The notes beneath the pieces were generated by a model. The model did no database searches, had not been told where the DNA came from, and saw only the letters and a list, made by a program, of their open reading frames with translations. From NCBI RefSeq assembly GCF_004348115.1, contig NZ_QPFB01000001.1, forward strand, positions 1,308,009 through 1,372,008: a stretch of DNA of 64,000 bases. The letters are read 5' to 3'. Below are positions 46,388 to 54,683 of the stretch, piece by piece; positions within the stretch are counted from its first letter, which is position 1, and every line of letters starts with the position of its first letter. The position numbers and the translations under genes are program-made. This DNA is from Stenotrophomonas sp. ATCM1_4 (GTDB lineage Bacteria; Pseudomonadota; Gammaproteobacteria; Xanthomonadales; Xanthomonadaceae).

Positions 46388-48604
46388 TCAGGTCTCCGGG
46401 ATTTCCTTGTACTCGGCATGCACCTGGGTGGCGTCATTGAGCACGTAGTACGCATGCTGGAAGCCCTGCTGGCGGAAATCAAAGTGCAGCTGGGCCGGAT
46501 TGATTGATCGGGTGACGTTGCGCTGCGCGGTCTCGGCGATGCCGCCATCAGCCCAGGAGTTGATGCTCAGCTTGCCCAGAGGAACAAGCTTCTTCTGCTT
46601 GTTCTCGGTGTAGCGCTGCTTGCTGGCCCAATAGTAGCCCGAGCCGTCACAGGTGTTGAAGGGATCGCTCTGCAGCAGCGGACTGTTCTGGTCATCGGTG
46701 AATGTCAGCCCGCGGTAAGCACCATATTGCCGGTAGTTGTTCCGACCGGTCAGCTGGATGAGGCCGCGTCCCTTGAATCGCACACCGTCCCCCACCTCGG
46801 TGTTGCCCAGCTTGCGGCCTTGGTCCGTGCCCGGTTCATACTTGTCGAAATAGGAGTCGCCCCCCCCTTCGACCATGAATTCCAAGCGGCCCGTTTCGGC
46901 GGTCAGCTGCCCCCACAGGTGCGCGGTACGCACACGCGTGGCTGCGATGCCGTACTTGCGGGCCATCTTCTGCATGTTGACGTGTAAACCAGCGGGGCGG
47001 CGGGTAGAGGCGGTTGTGAGGCGTGCGGTGACGTCGGCCCAGCTCACGGCCACGACTTCCCTGCCGCCTTCGCGCAGAGTCTGGCGGATCATCCGCGTGG
47101 CTTCTCGCTGGCTGAGCCACCCACACTTGCGGAAGTGCTGGATGAAGCGCTTGGGATGGAAGTGCCAATGCGCCGCGTTCAGGTTGGGAATGGCGGCATC
47201 CTCCCAGAACGCCAACGCTTCGACATGACGTTGGAATTGCGGGAAGTCCGAGGCGGACAGGTAGGTGCTCGCCCCCATCGTCGGTGCGCTGCCGCGTGCA
47301 GATCCAGGACCCTCGATCTTCAGCCATCCCCAGCGCGTTTCTATCCCGCTGCGTTGCCATTCAGTCGGGAACTTGCATACCAAGCCCTGCAGCTTGGGCT
47401 GCAATGCGGCATCACGCAGACGCTGCTCGGCCTGTTCGGCGGTCGGCGCAGGTTCGCCTTCGCGCTCAAGCAGGCGCCGTACCGCAGCCGCATCGCAACG
47501 GCTGTCGTTGTCCTGGAAGTCTTCCACGATGGCCCAATGTGCCCATCGCGGTGCATCGGCGTCGCTGAACTTGTGCACATTGGCGGCGTTGAGATTCACC
47601 CAGCCCGTAGTGGAGCCCGTGGAGATCTGGCGCCAATGCGGCGTGTCGGCCGGAGTGAGGGTGTCCGGACCGCCCAGGGTGCGGCCAAAGCGCAGCAGCT
47701 CGTAGACCGCAGCCCTGTTCGGCACCGCCGCTGCGCGGGCGTTTGAGTACGCGGTAACCGTGGCACCTGCGGTGTCATACAGGTTGTACTCGGCGTCAAC
47801 TTCGGCCAGTTGGGTGCCGATGCGGGCGCCGTCCAGGTCGTAGGTCGTTACCTGTGCGTCGCCCCCATAGGCGCTCTGCGCATTGGCAGGAGCGCTGTAG
47901 CGGATGCCGACCACGCGTTCGGCCCCCAACGCCGCGCCCGTACCTGCGGTGCCACTGGTGGCATTGAGCGCCGGCCGGCTCGGGAAGACCGGGGTATCCG
48001 CCGGCAGGTGGAAGTAGACCTCGCCGAACACGGCGTCGGTGCGGCCGTGATTGGCGACGTTGACGTCGCCGGATGCCCGTCCCAGCAGGCGAGCCAGGTT
48101 GGCGTCGTCGCAGATGATCTCAAAATGGATGAGATCAGCCTGGCCGTCGATCGAACCGGCATCGCCAATCTCCACCTTGCGGTAGATGCGTCGGCCAACC
48201 ACGACGTTGGCGGTGCGGATGCGGGTCAGGTGCATGTAGATCGAATAGAACTGGACCTGGGTTTCCTGGTTGCCCGTGGCGCCAATGGCGGTGTCATGGC
48301 GGATGACGACGCAACCGTTGTCGGACCACCCCAGATATCCCTGCGCATGAGCATCCACTTCGGCCGGGGTGCCGGGGCGTGCGGTCGCTGCCCGGACATA
48401 CACCACGGTGCCATCGGCAATGGCACGGACCGGCTCACGGCCGTTGCCGCGCGCGGGAGCGCGCAGGTGCAAGCCACCATGCCAGGAGAGCTTGTTGCTG
48501 ACCGGATAGTGCCCGTGTTCCACGGTCGACATCGCGGCATCTAGAAAGCGGGCGTCGTCGTCGGTGTCGGCGCGGGCTGGAAGAAACGGGGGACTGATGA
48601 TCAT
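46388..48604 (-). CDS. M23-like/GH19 peptidoglycan hydrolase, candidate antibacterial effector
   Basis: The product (738 aa) lacks a signal peptide. Residues about 40-170 form an M23 peptidase-like domain (HGGLHLRAP, IADGTVVYVRAA, YMHLTRI, LIHFE), but the HxxxD and HxH zinc ligands are changed to HxxxH and LxH, so it is probably inactive. A GWVNL segment near residue 335 looks SH3-like. Residues about 475-730 are a GH19 lysozyme/chitinase-type domain: WGQLTAETGRLEF, with the catalytic Glu in AETG (E570), and GNTEVGDGVRFKGRGLIQLTGRNNY. The second ATG (48604) is preferred because AAAGGA lies 6 bases before it and abuts the first ATG at 48610. Leaderless lytic enzymes with a downstream exported partner are typical of type VI effectors. 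No VgrG, PAAR, Hcp or XVIPCD region is seen. Confidence 0.82.
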   Translation of the reverse strand: MIISPPFLPARADTDDDARFLDAAMSTVEHGHYPVSNKLSWHGGLHLRAPARGNGREPVRAIADGTVVYVRAATARPGTPAEVDAHAQGYLGWSDNGCVVIRHDTAIGATGNQETQVQFYSIYMHLTRIRTANVVVGRRIYRKVEIGDAGSIDGQADLIHFEIICDDANLARLLGRASGDVNVANHGRTDAVFGEVYFHLPADTPVFPSRPALNATSGTAGTGAALGAERVVGIRYSAPANAQSAYGGDAQVTTYDLDGARIGTQLAEVDAEYNLYDTAGATVTAYSNARAAAVPNRAAVYELLRFGRTLGGPDTLTPADTPHWRQISTGSTTGWVNLNAANVHKFSDADAPRWAHWAIVEDFQDNDSRCDAAAVRRLLEREGEPAPTAEQAEQRLRDAALQPKLQGLVCKFPTEWQRSGIETRWGWLKIEGPGSARGSAPTMGASTYLSASDFPQFQRHVEALAFWEDAAIPNLNAAHWHFHPKRFIQHFRKCGWLSQREATRMIRQTLREGGREVVAVSWADVTARLTTASTRRPAGLHVNMQKMARKYGIAATRVRTAHLWGQLTAETGRLEFMVEGGGDSYFDKYEPGTDQGRKLGNTEVGDGVRFKGRGLIQLTGRNNYRQYGAYRGLTFTDDQNSPLLQSDPFNTCDGSGYYWASKQRYTENKQKKLVPLGKLSINSWADGGIAETAQRNVTRSINPAQLHFDFRQQGFQHAYYVLNDATQVHAEYKEIPET

Positions 48605-48768
48605 GGGCATTCCTTTGCACGACGGTCCGGACCTGCAATGACACGGAGAACGTCGTTGTGATCGTGTAGTTCAGCAAGGCAGATGACGCGGTACTGACCG
48701 ACTGGCCAAGCACCGGCGCAGAACATACCCCGGATAGTGTGGTCAGTGCTTTCACATTTCGTTGACAT
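48601..48768 (-). CDS. Possible 55-aa ORF coupled to the hydrolase gene
   Basis: An open frame of 55 codons ends in a TGA that overlaps the ATG of the hydrolase gene (ATGA at 48604-48601). The sequence is Cys- and His-rich (STKCESTDHTIRGMFCAGAWPVGQYRVICLAELHDHND) and matches nothing I know. The start at 48768 has only a weak ribosome-binding site (CAGCGG). It could be a leader that couples translation or a real small protein. The other interpretation is that this is an untranslated region. Confidence 0.35.
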   Translation of the reverse strand: MSTKCESTDHTIRGMFCAGAWPVGQYRVICLAELHDHNDVLRVIAGPDRRAKECP

Positions 48769-48885
48769 CCGCTGATCGCCCGCGCTCGGCGCACGCGGGA
48801 AGGCGCATAATTGCGCTATCACCCCATTCAGAATCGGGCGGGCAGACTGCGCCCTGGTTCATCACTTCCGGTGCAGACTCCCCGC

Positions 48886-49527
48886 ATGAACACGAATTTC
48901 CGCCGCCATGTCATCACCACCGCGCTGCTGCTCGCCGGCGCTGCCAGCACCTCGGCCTGGGCCGGGGCACGTGACGACCTGAGGTCCTTCACCAACGGCC
49001 TGCGCGGCCTGGACGGGCAGTTTGCCCAGCAGGTGTTCGACTCGCGCGGCCGGGTCAAGGAGTCGTCCAGCGGCCGCGTCGCACTGTCGGCGCCGCGCCT
49101 GTTCCGTTGGGAATACACCCGTCCGCACCCGCAGCTGATCATCGCCGACGGCAGCAAGGTGTGGGTCTACGAGCCGGACCTGGAGCAGGCCACGGTGACC
49201 CCGCAGGGGGCCGAGGAACAGAACAGCCCGCTGGTCGCGCTGATCAACCCGGCCCAGCTCGAGCGCCAGTACGACGTCAGCGAAGAAGCCGCGCCGCGCG
49301 ATGGCATGCAATGGCTGTCGCTGACGCCCAAGCGCGAAACCGAGACCAACTTCCAGTCCGCCTCGCTGGGCTTCGCCAATGGCGGGCTGGCACGCATGGA
49401 GGTGGTGGACGCGGTCGGCCAGCGCACGGTCATCAATTTCACCGACTGGAAGAAGAATCCGGGCTTTGCCGCCGGTACCTTCCGCTTCGTGCCGGGCAAG
49501 GACGTGGACGTGGTCGGCGAGCGCTGA
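48886..49527 (+). CDS. lolA: Outer-membrane lipoprotein carrier protein LolA
   Basis: The product (213 aa) is the periplasmic carrier that moves lipoproteins from LolCDE to LolB. The signal peptide ends near TSAWAGA. Family segments are TNGLRGLDGQFAQQVFDSRGRVKESSSGRVALSAPRLFRWEYTRPHPQLIIADGSKVWVYEPDLEQ, and the C-terminal DVDVVGER loop is typical. The ATG at 48886 is chosen as the start of the signal peptide. It usually follows ftsK directly; here the hydrolase block lies between them. rarA follows after 50 bp. Confidence 0.95.
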   Translation: MNTNFRRHVITTALLLAGAASTSAWAGARDDLRSFTNGLRGLDGQFAQQVFDSRGRVKESSSGRVALSAPRLFRWEYTRPHPQLIIADGSKVWVYEPDLEQATVTPQGAEEQNSPLVALINPAQLERQYDVSEEAAPRDGMQWLSLTPKRETETNFQSASLGFANGGLARMEVVDAVGQRTVINFTDWKKNPGFAAGTFRFVPGKDVDVVGER

Positions 49528-49577
49528 GCACCACGTCGGGCCGCGAGCCCGGGTTGCGCCCGCGTTAGAATGCGGGC

Positions 49578-50957
49578 GTGGCCAGATCCAGAAACATCTT
49601 CATAGACGACGCCCCCGCCGACCTGCTGAGCGCGGACCGCGAAAGCATGCGCCCGCTCGCAGAGCGCATGCGTCCGCGCGCGCTTGACGAGATGGTGGGG
49701 CAGAAACGCCTGCTGGCGCCGAACACGGCGCTGCGCCGCGCGGTGGAGTCCGGCCGCGTCCATTCGATGATCCTGTGGGGGCCACCCGGCTGCGGCAAGA
49801 CCACCCTGGCACTGCTGCTGGCGCAGTATGCCGACGCCGAGTTCAAGGCGATCTCGGCCGTGCTGTCCGGCTTGCCGGAGGTGCGCCAGGTGCTGGCAGA
49901 GGCCGCCCAGCGTTTCGCCGGCGGCCGTCGCACGGTGCTGTTCGTCGACGAGGTGCATCGCTTCAACAAGGCCCAGCAGGATGCGTTCCTGCCGCATATC
50001 GAGCGCGGCACCATCATTTTCGTCGGTGCCACCACCGAGAACCCGTCCTTCGAACTTAACTCGGCGTTGCTGTCGCGCTGCCGCGTGCACGTGCTGGAGT
50101 CGGTATCGCCGGAGGACGTGGTGGAGGCGCTGGAGCGGGCGTTGGGTGACAGCGAGCGCGGGTTGGGCGAACAGGCCATCCGCGTCACGCGCGAGTCGCT
50201 GCTGGAAATCGCCCGCGCCGCCGACGGTGACGTGCGTCGCGCCCTGACCCTGCTGGAGATCGCCGCCGAACTGGCCAGCGGCGAAGAGGGCGAGATCACC
50301 CCGGAAACCCTGCTGCAGGTGCTGGCCGACCGCACCCGCCGCTTCGACAAGGGCGGCGAGCAGTTCTACGACCAGATATCGGCCCTGCACAAGTCGGTGC
50401 GCAGCTCCAACCCGGACGGCGCCATCTACTGGCTGGCGCGCATGCTCGACGGCGGTTGCGACCCGTCCTATATCCTGCGCCGGATGACCATCATGGCAGT
50501 GGAGGACGTTGGCCTGGCCGACCCACGGGCACTGGAGATGGCGATCAATGTCTGGAGCGCCTACGACCGGATCGGGCCACCGGAAGGCGACATCGCGCTG
50601 TCCAACCTGGCCATCTACCTGGCCAGCACCGCCAAGTCGAACGCCAGCTACATGGCTTTGAACAAGGCCCGTGCCGACATCGCCGAACTGGGCACGCAAC
50701 CGGTGCCCCTGCACCTGCGCAACGCACCGACGCGCTTGATGAAGACCTTGGGCTACGGCCAGGGCTACCAGTACGACCACGACGTCGAAGGCGGCATCGC
50801 GCTGGACCAGACCGCCTTCCCGGACGAGATGGGCGAACGCGTCTATTACGCCCCGGCCGAACGTGGCCTGGAGATCAAGCTGAAGGAAAAGCTGGACCGG
50901 CTGCGCGCGGCGCGCGAGCAGGCCCGTGCCCAGCGCAAGCCAGGCGCCGATCGATGA
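49578..50957 (+). CDS. rarA: Replication-associated recombination protein RarA
   Basis: The product (459 aa) is a clamp-loader-like AAA+ ATPase acting at stalled forks (also called MgsA). It has ERMRPRALDEMVGQKRLL at the start, Walker A WGPPGCGKTTLALL (near residue 65), Walker B VLFVDEVHRFNKAQQDAFLPHIERG and the sensor VGATTENPSFELNSALLSRC. The C-terminal tetramerisation domain (LARMLDGGCDPSYILRRMTIMAVEDVGLADPRAL) is complete. The start is the GTG at 49578, and the lolA-rarA-crcB order is usual in this family. Confidence 0.96.
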   Translation: MARSRNIFIDDAPADLLSADRESMRPLAERMRPRALDEMVGQKRLLAPNTALRRAVESGRVHSMILWGPPGCGKTTLALLLAQYADAEFKAISAVLSGLPEVRQVLAEAAQRFAGGRRTVLFVDEVHRFNKAQQDAFLPHIERGTIIFVGATTENPSFELNSALLSRCRVHVLESVSPEDVVEALERALGDSERGLGEQAIRVTRESLLEIARAADGDVRRALTLLEIAAELASGEEGEITPETLLQVLADRTRRFDKGGEQFYDQISALHKSVRSSNPDGAIYWLARMLDGGCDPSYILRRMTIMAVEDVGLADPRALEMAINVWSAYDRIGPPEGDIALSNLAIYLASTAKSNASYMALNKARADIAELGTQPVPLHLRNAPTRLMKTLGYGQGYQYDHDVEGGIALDQTAFPDEMGERVYYAPAERGLEIKLKEKLDRLRAAREQARAQRKPGADR

Positions 50958-50996
50958 GCGGTGCGGTAGCCGGGCATGCAGGGGAGGACTAGGCGG

Positions 50997-51383
50997 ATGT
51001 GGCTTTCTTTCCTGGCCATCGGCCTCGGGGCGGCCATCGGGGCGTGGCTGCGGTTCGGCCTGAGCGTGTGGTTGAACCCGATGCACCAGAACCTGCCGAT
51101 GGGCACGCTGGCGGCCAACCTGATCGGCGGCTACGTCATCGGGCTGGCGCTGGCGTTCTTCAGCTCGCGGCCTGAACTGGCGCCGGCGTGGCGGCTGTTC
51201 GTGGTCACCGGGATGTTGGGCGGCCTGACCACCTTCTCCACGTTCTCCGCCGAAGTGGTGGACCAGCTGCAGCGCGGACACCTGGGCTGGGCGCTGGCGA
51301 CCATCGGCCTGCACCTGGGCGGCTCGCTGTCGATGACCGCGCTGGGCTGGTGGTCGTGGCGGGCCCTGCGCAACCTGACTTGA
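50997..51383 (+). CDS. crcB: Fluoride ion channel FluC/CrcB
   Basis: The product (128 aa) exports fluoride as a dual-topology dimer. It has four membrane helices and the family signatures [30 protein letters not shown] and [18 protein letters not shown], the last holding the TTFSTF track. The ATG at 50997 is chosen because GGAGG lies nine bases before it and it gives the usual length; an ATG at 50976 would add seven residues. The 39 bp gap after rarA has no room for a fluoride riboswitch. Confidence 0.93.
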   Translation: MWLSFLAIGLGAAIGAWLRFGLSVWLNPMHQNLPMGTLAANLIGGYVIGLALAFFSSRPELAPAWRLFVVTGMLGGLTTFSTFSAEVVDQLQRGHLGWALATIGLHLGGSLSMTALGWWSWRALRNLT

Positions 51384-51473
51384 GGCCGCTTTCCAAACCG
51401 GGAAAGCATGACGCATCATTCCGCATCGATTGCCAGAGCATCTGAATGACATGCTGTACAAGCAGGAACAGGA

Positions 51474-52517
51474 ATGAGCAGGCCTGAGGTAGAGCCCGCC
51501 GAACGGCACCCCGCGGAATCATCCGCGTTTCCCCCGACTTCTTCCTGTGTCATCGGTGCCGATGTAGGCGGGACCTATGCCCGCCTGGCCTGGGCCGAAC
51601 TCCGCCCGGGGATGCCGCCGCGGATCCGCGACTTCCGCAAGTACACCTGCGCCGAACATCCCAGCCTGGCCGCGATCCTGCGTGACTACCTGCAGCAGGT
51701 GCGGCAGTCGCCCGACGCGCCGGCGCTGGACCACGCGGTGGTGGCGATCGCCGGCATCGTCGATGGCGATGCCCTGCTCAACGTCAACCTGCCGTGGCCA
51801 GTCTCGATCGCGCAGACGCGCCAGGACGCGGGGCTGGCCAGCCTTGAACTGATCAATGACTTCGTCGCGGTGGCGCAGGCGATGCCGCCCGCCGAGCGCG
51901 ACAGCCTGCACCTGGTGTGCGGCGACGCCAGCGCCGACGCGCGCGGGCCGGCACTGGTGCTGGGCCCGGGTACGGGACTCGGCGTTGCCGTGCGCCTGGT
52001 CGGCGGATGGCCCTCGGTGCTGGCGAGCGAGGGCGGCCACGCGGCGCTTGCCGCCGCCACACCGCTTGAGCAGGACGTGCTGCGCCTGTTGTCGCAGCGC
52101 TATGCCTACGTGGACAGCGAGCGCGTGCTGTCCGGGCCCGGCCTGATGACGCTATATGACTGCCTGTGCGAACTGCGTGGGCAGCCGGTGCGCTGGCAGG
52201 CCCCCGATGCACTGGTCCAGGCCAGCCGCAACGGTGATGCCCTGGCCGCCGAATGCGTGGACACCTTCTGTGGCTGGCTGGGCAGCCTTGCCGGCGACCT
52301 GGCCCTGACCTTTGCCGCGCGTTCGGTCTACCTGACCGGTGGCGTGGCTGGCCACCTGGCCGCGGAACTGCATGGTGGCACGTTCGAACGTCGCTTCCGT
52401 GCCAAGGGAGGGCTGTCGCCCGCGCTCGCGCATACGCCGGTATGGCGCGTGGAGCACGGTGAACTGGGCGTGCTGGGAGCGCTGGCCTGGCACGCCGAGC
52501 AGCACGCGCGCATCTGA
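51474..52517 (+). CDS. glk: Glucokinase
   Basis: The product (347 aa) phosphorylates glucose at C6 with ATP. It has the Glk-type actin-fold ATP motif VIGADVGGTYARLAWAE and a second phosphate motif, VLGPGTGLGVAVRL. Glucose-binding segments include LINDFVAVAQAMP and SEGGHAALA, with Asp and Glu in the expected places. An N-terminal extension of about 25 residues is present. The start ATG has AGGAACAGGA upstream. It is 28 bp before the asparaginase gene. Confidence 0.93.
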   Translation: MSRPEVEPAERHPAESSAFPPTSSCVIGADVGGTYARLAWAELRPGMPPRIRDFRKYTCAEHPSLAAILRDYLQQVRQSPDAPALDHAVVAIAGIVDGDALLNVNLPWPVSIAQTRQDAGLASLELINDFVAVAQAMPPAERDSLHLVCGDASADARGPALVLGPGTGLGVAVRLVGGWPSVLASEGGHAALAAATPLEQDVLRLLSQRYAYVDSERVLSGPGLMTLYDCLCELRGQPVRWQAPDALVQASRNGDALAAECVDTFCGWLGSLAGDLALTFAARSVYLTGGVAGHLAAELHGGTFERRFRAKGGLSPALAHTPVWRVEHGELGVLGALAWHAEQHARI

Positions 52518-52545
52518 GATCCGCAACAACGAGGGAGTTCCGGGC

Positions 52546-53550
52546 ATGAGTACACGCAGGCAGTTCCTGCAGACATCACTGCTGTTGGGGGCCGCCGGTG
52601 CGGCACCGGGGTTGCTGGCCAATGCGCCCGCCGCGACCGGTGCACGGGTGGTATCGACCTGGGATTTCGGCGTGGGTGCCAACCAGGCGGCGTGGAAGGT
52701 GCTGGCCGCTGGTGGCAGCGCGCTGGACGCCGTGGAAGCCGGGGCACGCTGGGCCGAGAGCGACCTGTGCAACCCCACGGTCGGGCGGTGCGGCAACCCC
52801 GACCGCGATGGCGTGCTGACCCTGGACGCCAGCATCATGAACGGTGATGGCCGCTGTGGTTCGGTGGCCGCGCTGGCCGATATCGGCCACCCGATCTCGG
52901 TCGCCCGCGCGGTGATGGAGAAGACGCCGCACGTGATGCTGGTGGGCGAGGGCGCGCAGCAGTTCGCCGTGCAGCAGGGTTTCCCGAAGCAGAACCTGCT
53001 CACTGCCGAGGCCGAACGGGCGTGGCGCGAGTGGCTCAAGACCGAACACTACGCCCCGCAGATCAACGCCGAGCGCCGCGGCCTGCCCGGTGACAAGAAC
53101 AACCACGACACGCTGGGCATGCTGGCCATCGATGCCAACGGACAGATGGCCGGTGCCTGCACCACCAGTGGCATGGCCTTCAAGATGCACGGCCGGGTCG
53201 GCGACAGCCCGATCATCGGTGCAGGGTTGTATGTCGACAATGAAGTCGGTGCAGCAACCGCCTCGGGCATGGGCGAGGAGATGATCCGCAACGCGGCCTC
53301 GTTCCTGGTGGTGGAGCTGATGCGCCAGGGGTTGTCGCCGGCCGAGGCGTGCCGTGAAGCGATCGCGCGCGTGGTGCGCAAGCGCCCGGAGGCCAGCCGC
53401 ACCCTGCAGGTCTGCTTCCTGGCGCTCAACCGCAATGGTGAAGTCGGTGCCTACGCGCTGCACCGCGGCTTCGTCTACGCGGTCTGCGACGCCAAGCGCC
53501 AGGATGCACTACTGGATTCGGACGCGGTCTACACGAGCACGCAGGCGTGA
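52546..53550 (+). CDS. Tat-exported N4-(beta-N-acetylglucosaminyl)-L-asparaginase
   Basis: The product (334 aa) is a glycosylasparaginase of the Ntn-hydrolase class. It cleaves the GlcNAc-Asn bond left after glycoprotein breakdown. The N-terminus STRRQFLQTSLLLGAAGAAPGLLA is a twin-arginine signal. The nucleophile is Thr189 in NNHDTLGMLAID, where self-cleavage should make alpha and beta subunits. Other family segments are GARWAESDLCNPTVGRCGNPDRDGVLTLDASIM and DSPIIGAGLYVDNEVGAATASGMGEEMIR. The ATG at 52546 has GGGAG upstream and starts the Tat signal. It is coupled to cutC (GTGA). Confidence 0.93.
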   Translation: MSTRRQFLQTSLLLGAAGAAPGLLANAPAATGARVVSTWDFGVGANQAAWKVLAAGGSALDAVEAGARWAESDLCNPTVGRCGNPDRDGVLTLDASIMNGDGRCGSVAALADIGHPISVARAVMEKTPHVMLVGEGAQQFAVQQGFPKQNLLTAEAERAWREWLKTEHYAPQINAERRGLPGDKNNHDTLGMLAIDANGQMAGACTTSGMAFKMHGRVGDSPIIGAGLYVDNEVGAATASGMGEEMIRNAASFLVVELMRQGLSPAEACREAIARVVRKRPEASRTLQVCFLALNRNGEVGAYALHRGFVYAVCDAKRQDALLDSDAVYTSTQA

Positions 53551-54284
53551 ACCCATTGCGCCTGCTGGAGATCGCCTGCAATTCGGCCGCCTCGGCGCTG
53601 GCGGCGCAGCAGGGCGGGGCGGACCGCGTCGAACTGTTCGAGAACCTGGAACAGGGCGGTACCACGCCGTCGTACGGCACACTCGCCGTCGCGCGCGACC
53701 GCCTGCAGATTCCGCTCTACGTGCTGGTACGCCCACGGCCGGGGGATTTCCATTACGGGCCGCTGGAAGCGGAGATCATGCTGCGTGACATCGCCGCGTG
53801 CCGCCAGCTTGGTTGCGATGGTGTCGTGATCGGTGCGCTGGACGCCGATGGCGGCATCGACCTGCCGCTGTGCCGGGAGCTGGTCAATGCTGCCGGACCG
53901 ATGGGGGTCACGTTCCATCGTGCCTTCGACGCGGCGCGTGACTTGCCCGCCGCCCTGGAGCAGGTGGTCGGCCTGGGCTGCGAGCGTGTGCTCAGTTCCG
54001 GCGGACAAGCCGGTGCGCCGGCCGGCGTGACCATGCTGGCGGCGTTGGTGCGCCAGGCCGGTACGCGGCTGTCGGTCATGGCGGGTGCCGGCCTGACCGC
54101 TGCGAACATCGGTGCGGTCGCGCGCGAAAGCGGGTGCCGGGAACTGCACGCGTCGGCCAAGGCCGTGCGACGCTCGGCGATGCACCATCACAACCCGGCG
54201 CTGGTCGGTTTGGAGCGCGACTGGCTGCAGAGCGACGCGAGGCAGGTAGCGGCACTGCGGCAGGCGTTGTCGTCGCTGGATTGA
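53547..54284 (+). CDS. cutC: CutC family protein
   Basis: The product (245 aa) is a TIM-barrel protein. CutC was named for copper tolerance in E. coli, but that role has been questioned and the enzyme activity is uncertain. The family start LLEIACNSAASALAAQQGGADRVELFENLEQGGTTPSYG is clear, followed by VLVRPRPGDFHYGPLEAEIMLRDI. VTFHRAFDAARDLPAALEQV and the C-terminal LHASAK.VRRSAM complete the pattern. It starts with GTG overlapping the asparaginase stop codon. Confidence 0.94.
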   Translation: MNPLRLLEIACNSAASALAAQQGGADRVELFENLEQGGTTPSYGTLAVARDRLQIPLYVLVRPRPGDFHYGPLEAEIMLRDIAACRQLGCDGVVIGALDADGGIDLPLCRELVNAAGPMGVTFHRAFDAARDLPAALEQVVGLGCERVLSSGGQAGAPAGVTMLAALVRQAGTRLSVMAGAGLTAANIGAVARESGCRELHASAKAVRRSAMHHHNPALVGLERDWLQSDARQVAALRQALSSLD

Positions 54285-54588
54285 GACAGGGCGCGGGGGA
54301 TCTACGCGCCTGAGCCGTAGCCGCCGCTGCCATGCAGGGCACCGGCGACGATGACCTCCAGGGCAGCGTCCATCACGCCGGACCATCGGTGTCCACGCCG
54401 GGTGCGGCGATCCCGTGGACATGCTGCCAGTTGCGAGGAGCCAACGCCGCCTCAGTGAGGGCGCGCGGCGCTTCCACGCCGCGCTGGACCGGCCAGACGA
54501 ATCCGCTATCGATGCATGCGGATTTCGTCCTGCTGTTTCGGCGCGGCCGGGAGTAAAAAGTGCTGAACCCTGGACCTGGTGAAGCGCC
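54285..54588. other. Non-coding interval between cutC and the efflux operon
   Basis: Open frames are present on both strands, but none has a convincing start, ribosome-binding site or family match. On the minus strand a run reading VWPVQRGVEAPRALTEA could be the remnant of a lost gene. I cannot identify it. I see no terminator or RNA gene. Confidence 0.4.
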
Positions 54589-54648
54589 ATGAACGTGTAC
54601 GTGCGGCTGCCAGCTGCGCTTGCTGACGATGCGGCCGGATCGGCATGA
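54589..54648 (+). CDS. Possible 19-codon leader ORF before ytcA
   Basis: The frame reads MNVYVRLPAALADDAAGSA and ends in TGA at 54646-54648, overlapping the ATG at 54645 (ATGA). It has a ribosome-binding site GGTGA seven bases before its ATG, a better one than the downstream gene has. It could couple translation into ytcA or be a regulatory leader. No other evidence. Confidence 0.35.
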   Translation: MNVYVRLPAALADDAAGSA

Positions 54649-54683
54649 TGCTGTGTTGGCAGACCCGCGTGCGTCGCAACGCG

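Noticed and set aside
46388..48604. Effector of the Xanthomonadales type IV killing system
   Set aside because: The C-terminus lacks the XVIPCD features (no GLxxRxD-like motif, no Gln-rich tail). A type VI or other route fits better.
50958..50996. Fluoride riboswitch before crcB
   Set aside because: Only 39 bp separate rarA and crcB, too short for the aptamer, and no fitting sequence is seen.
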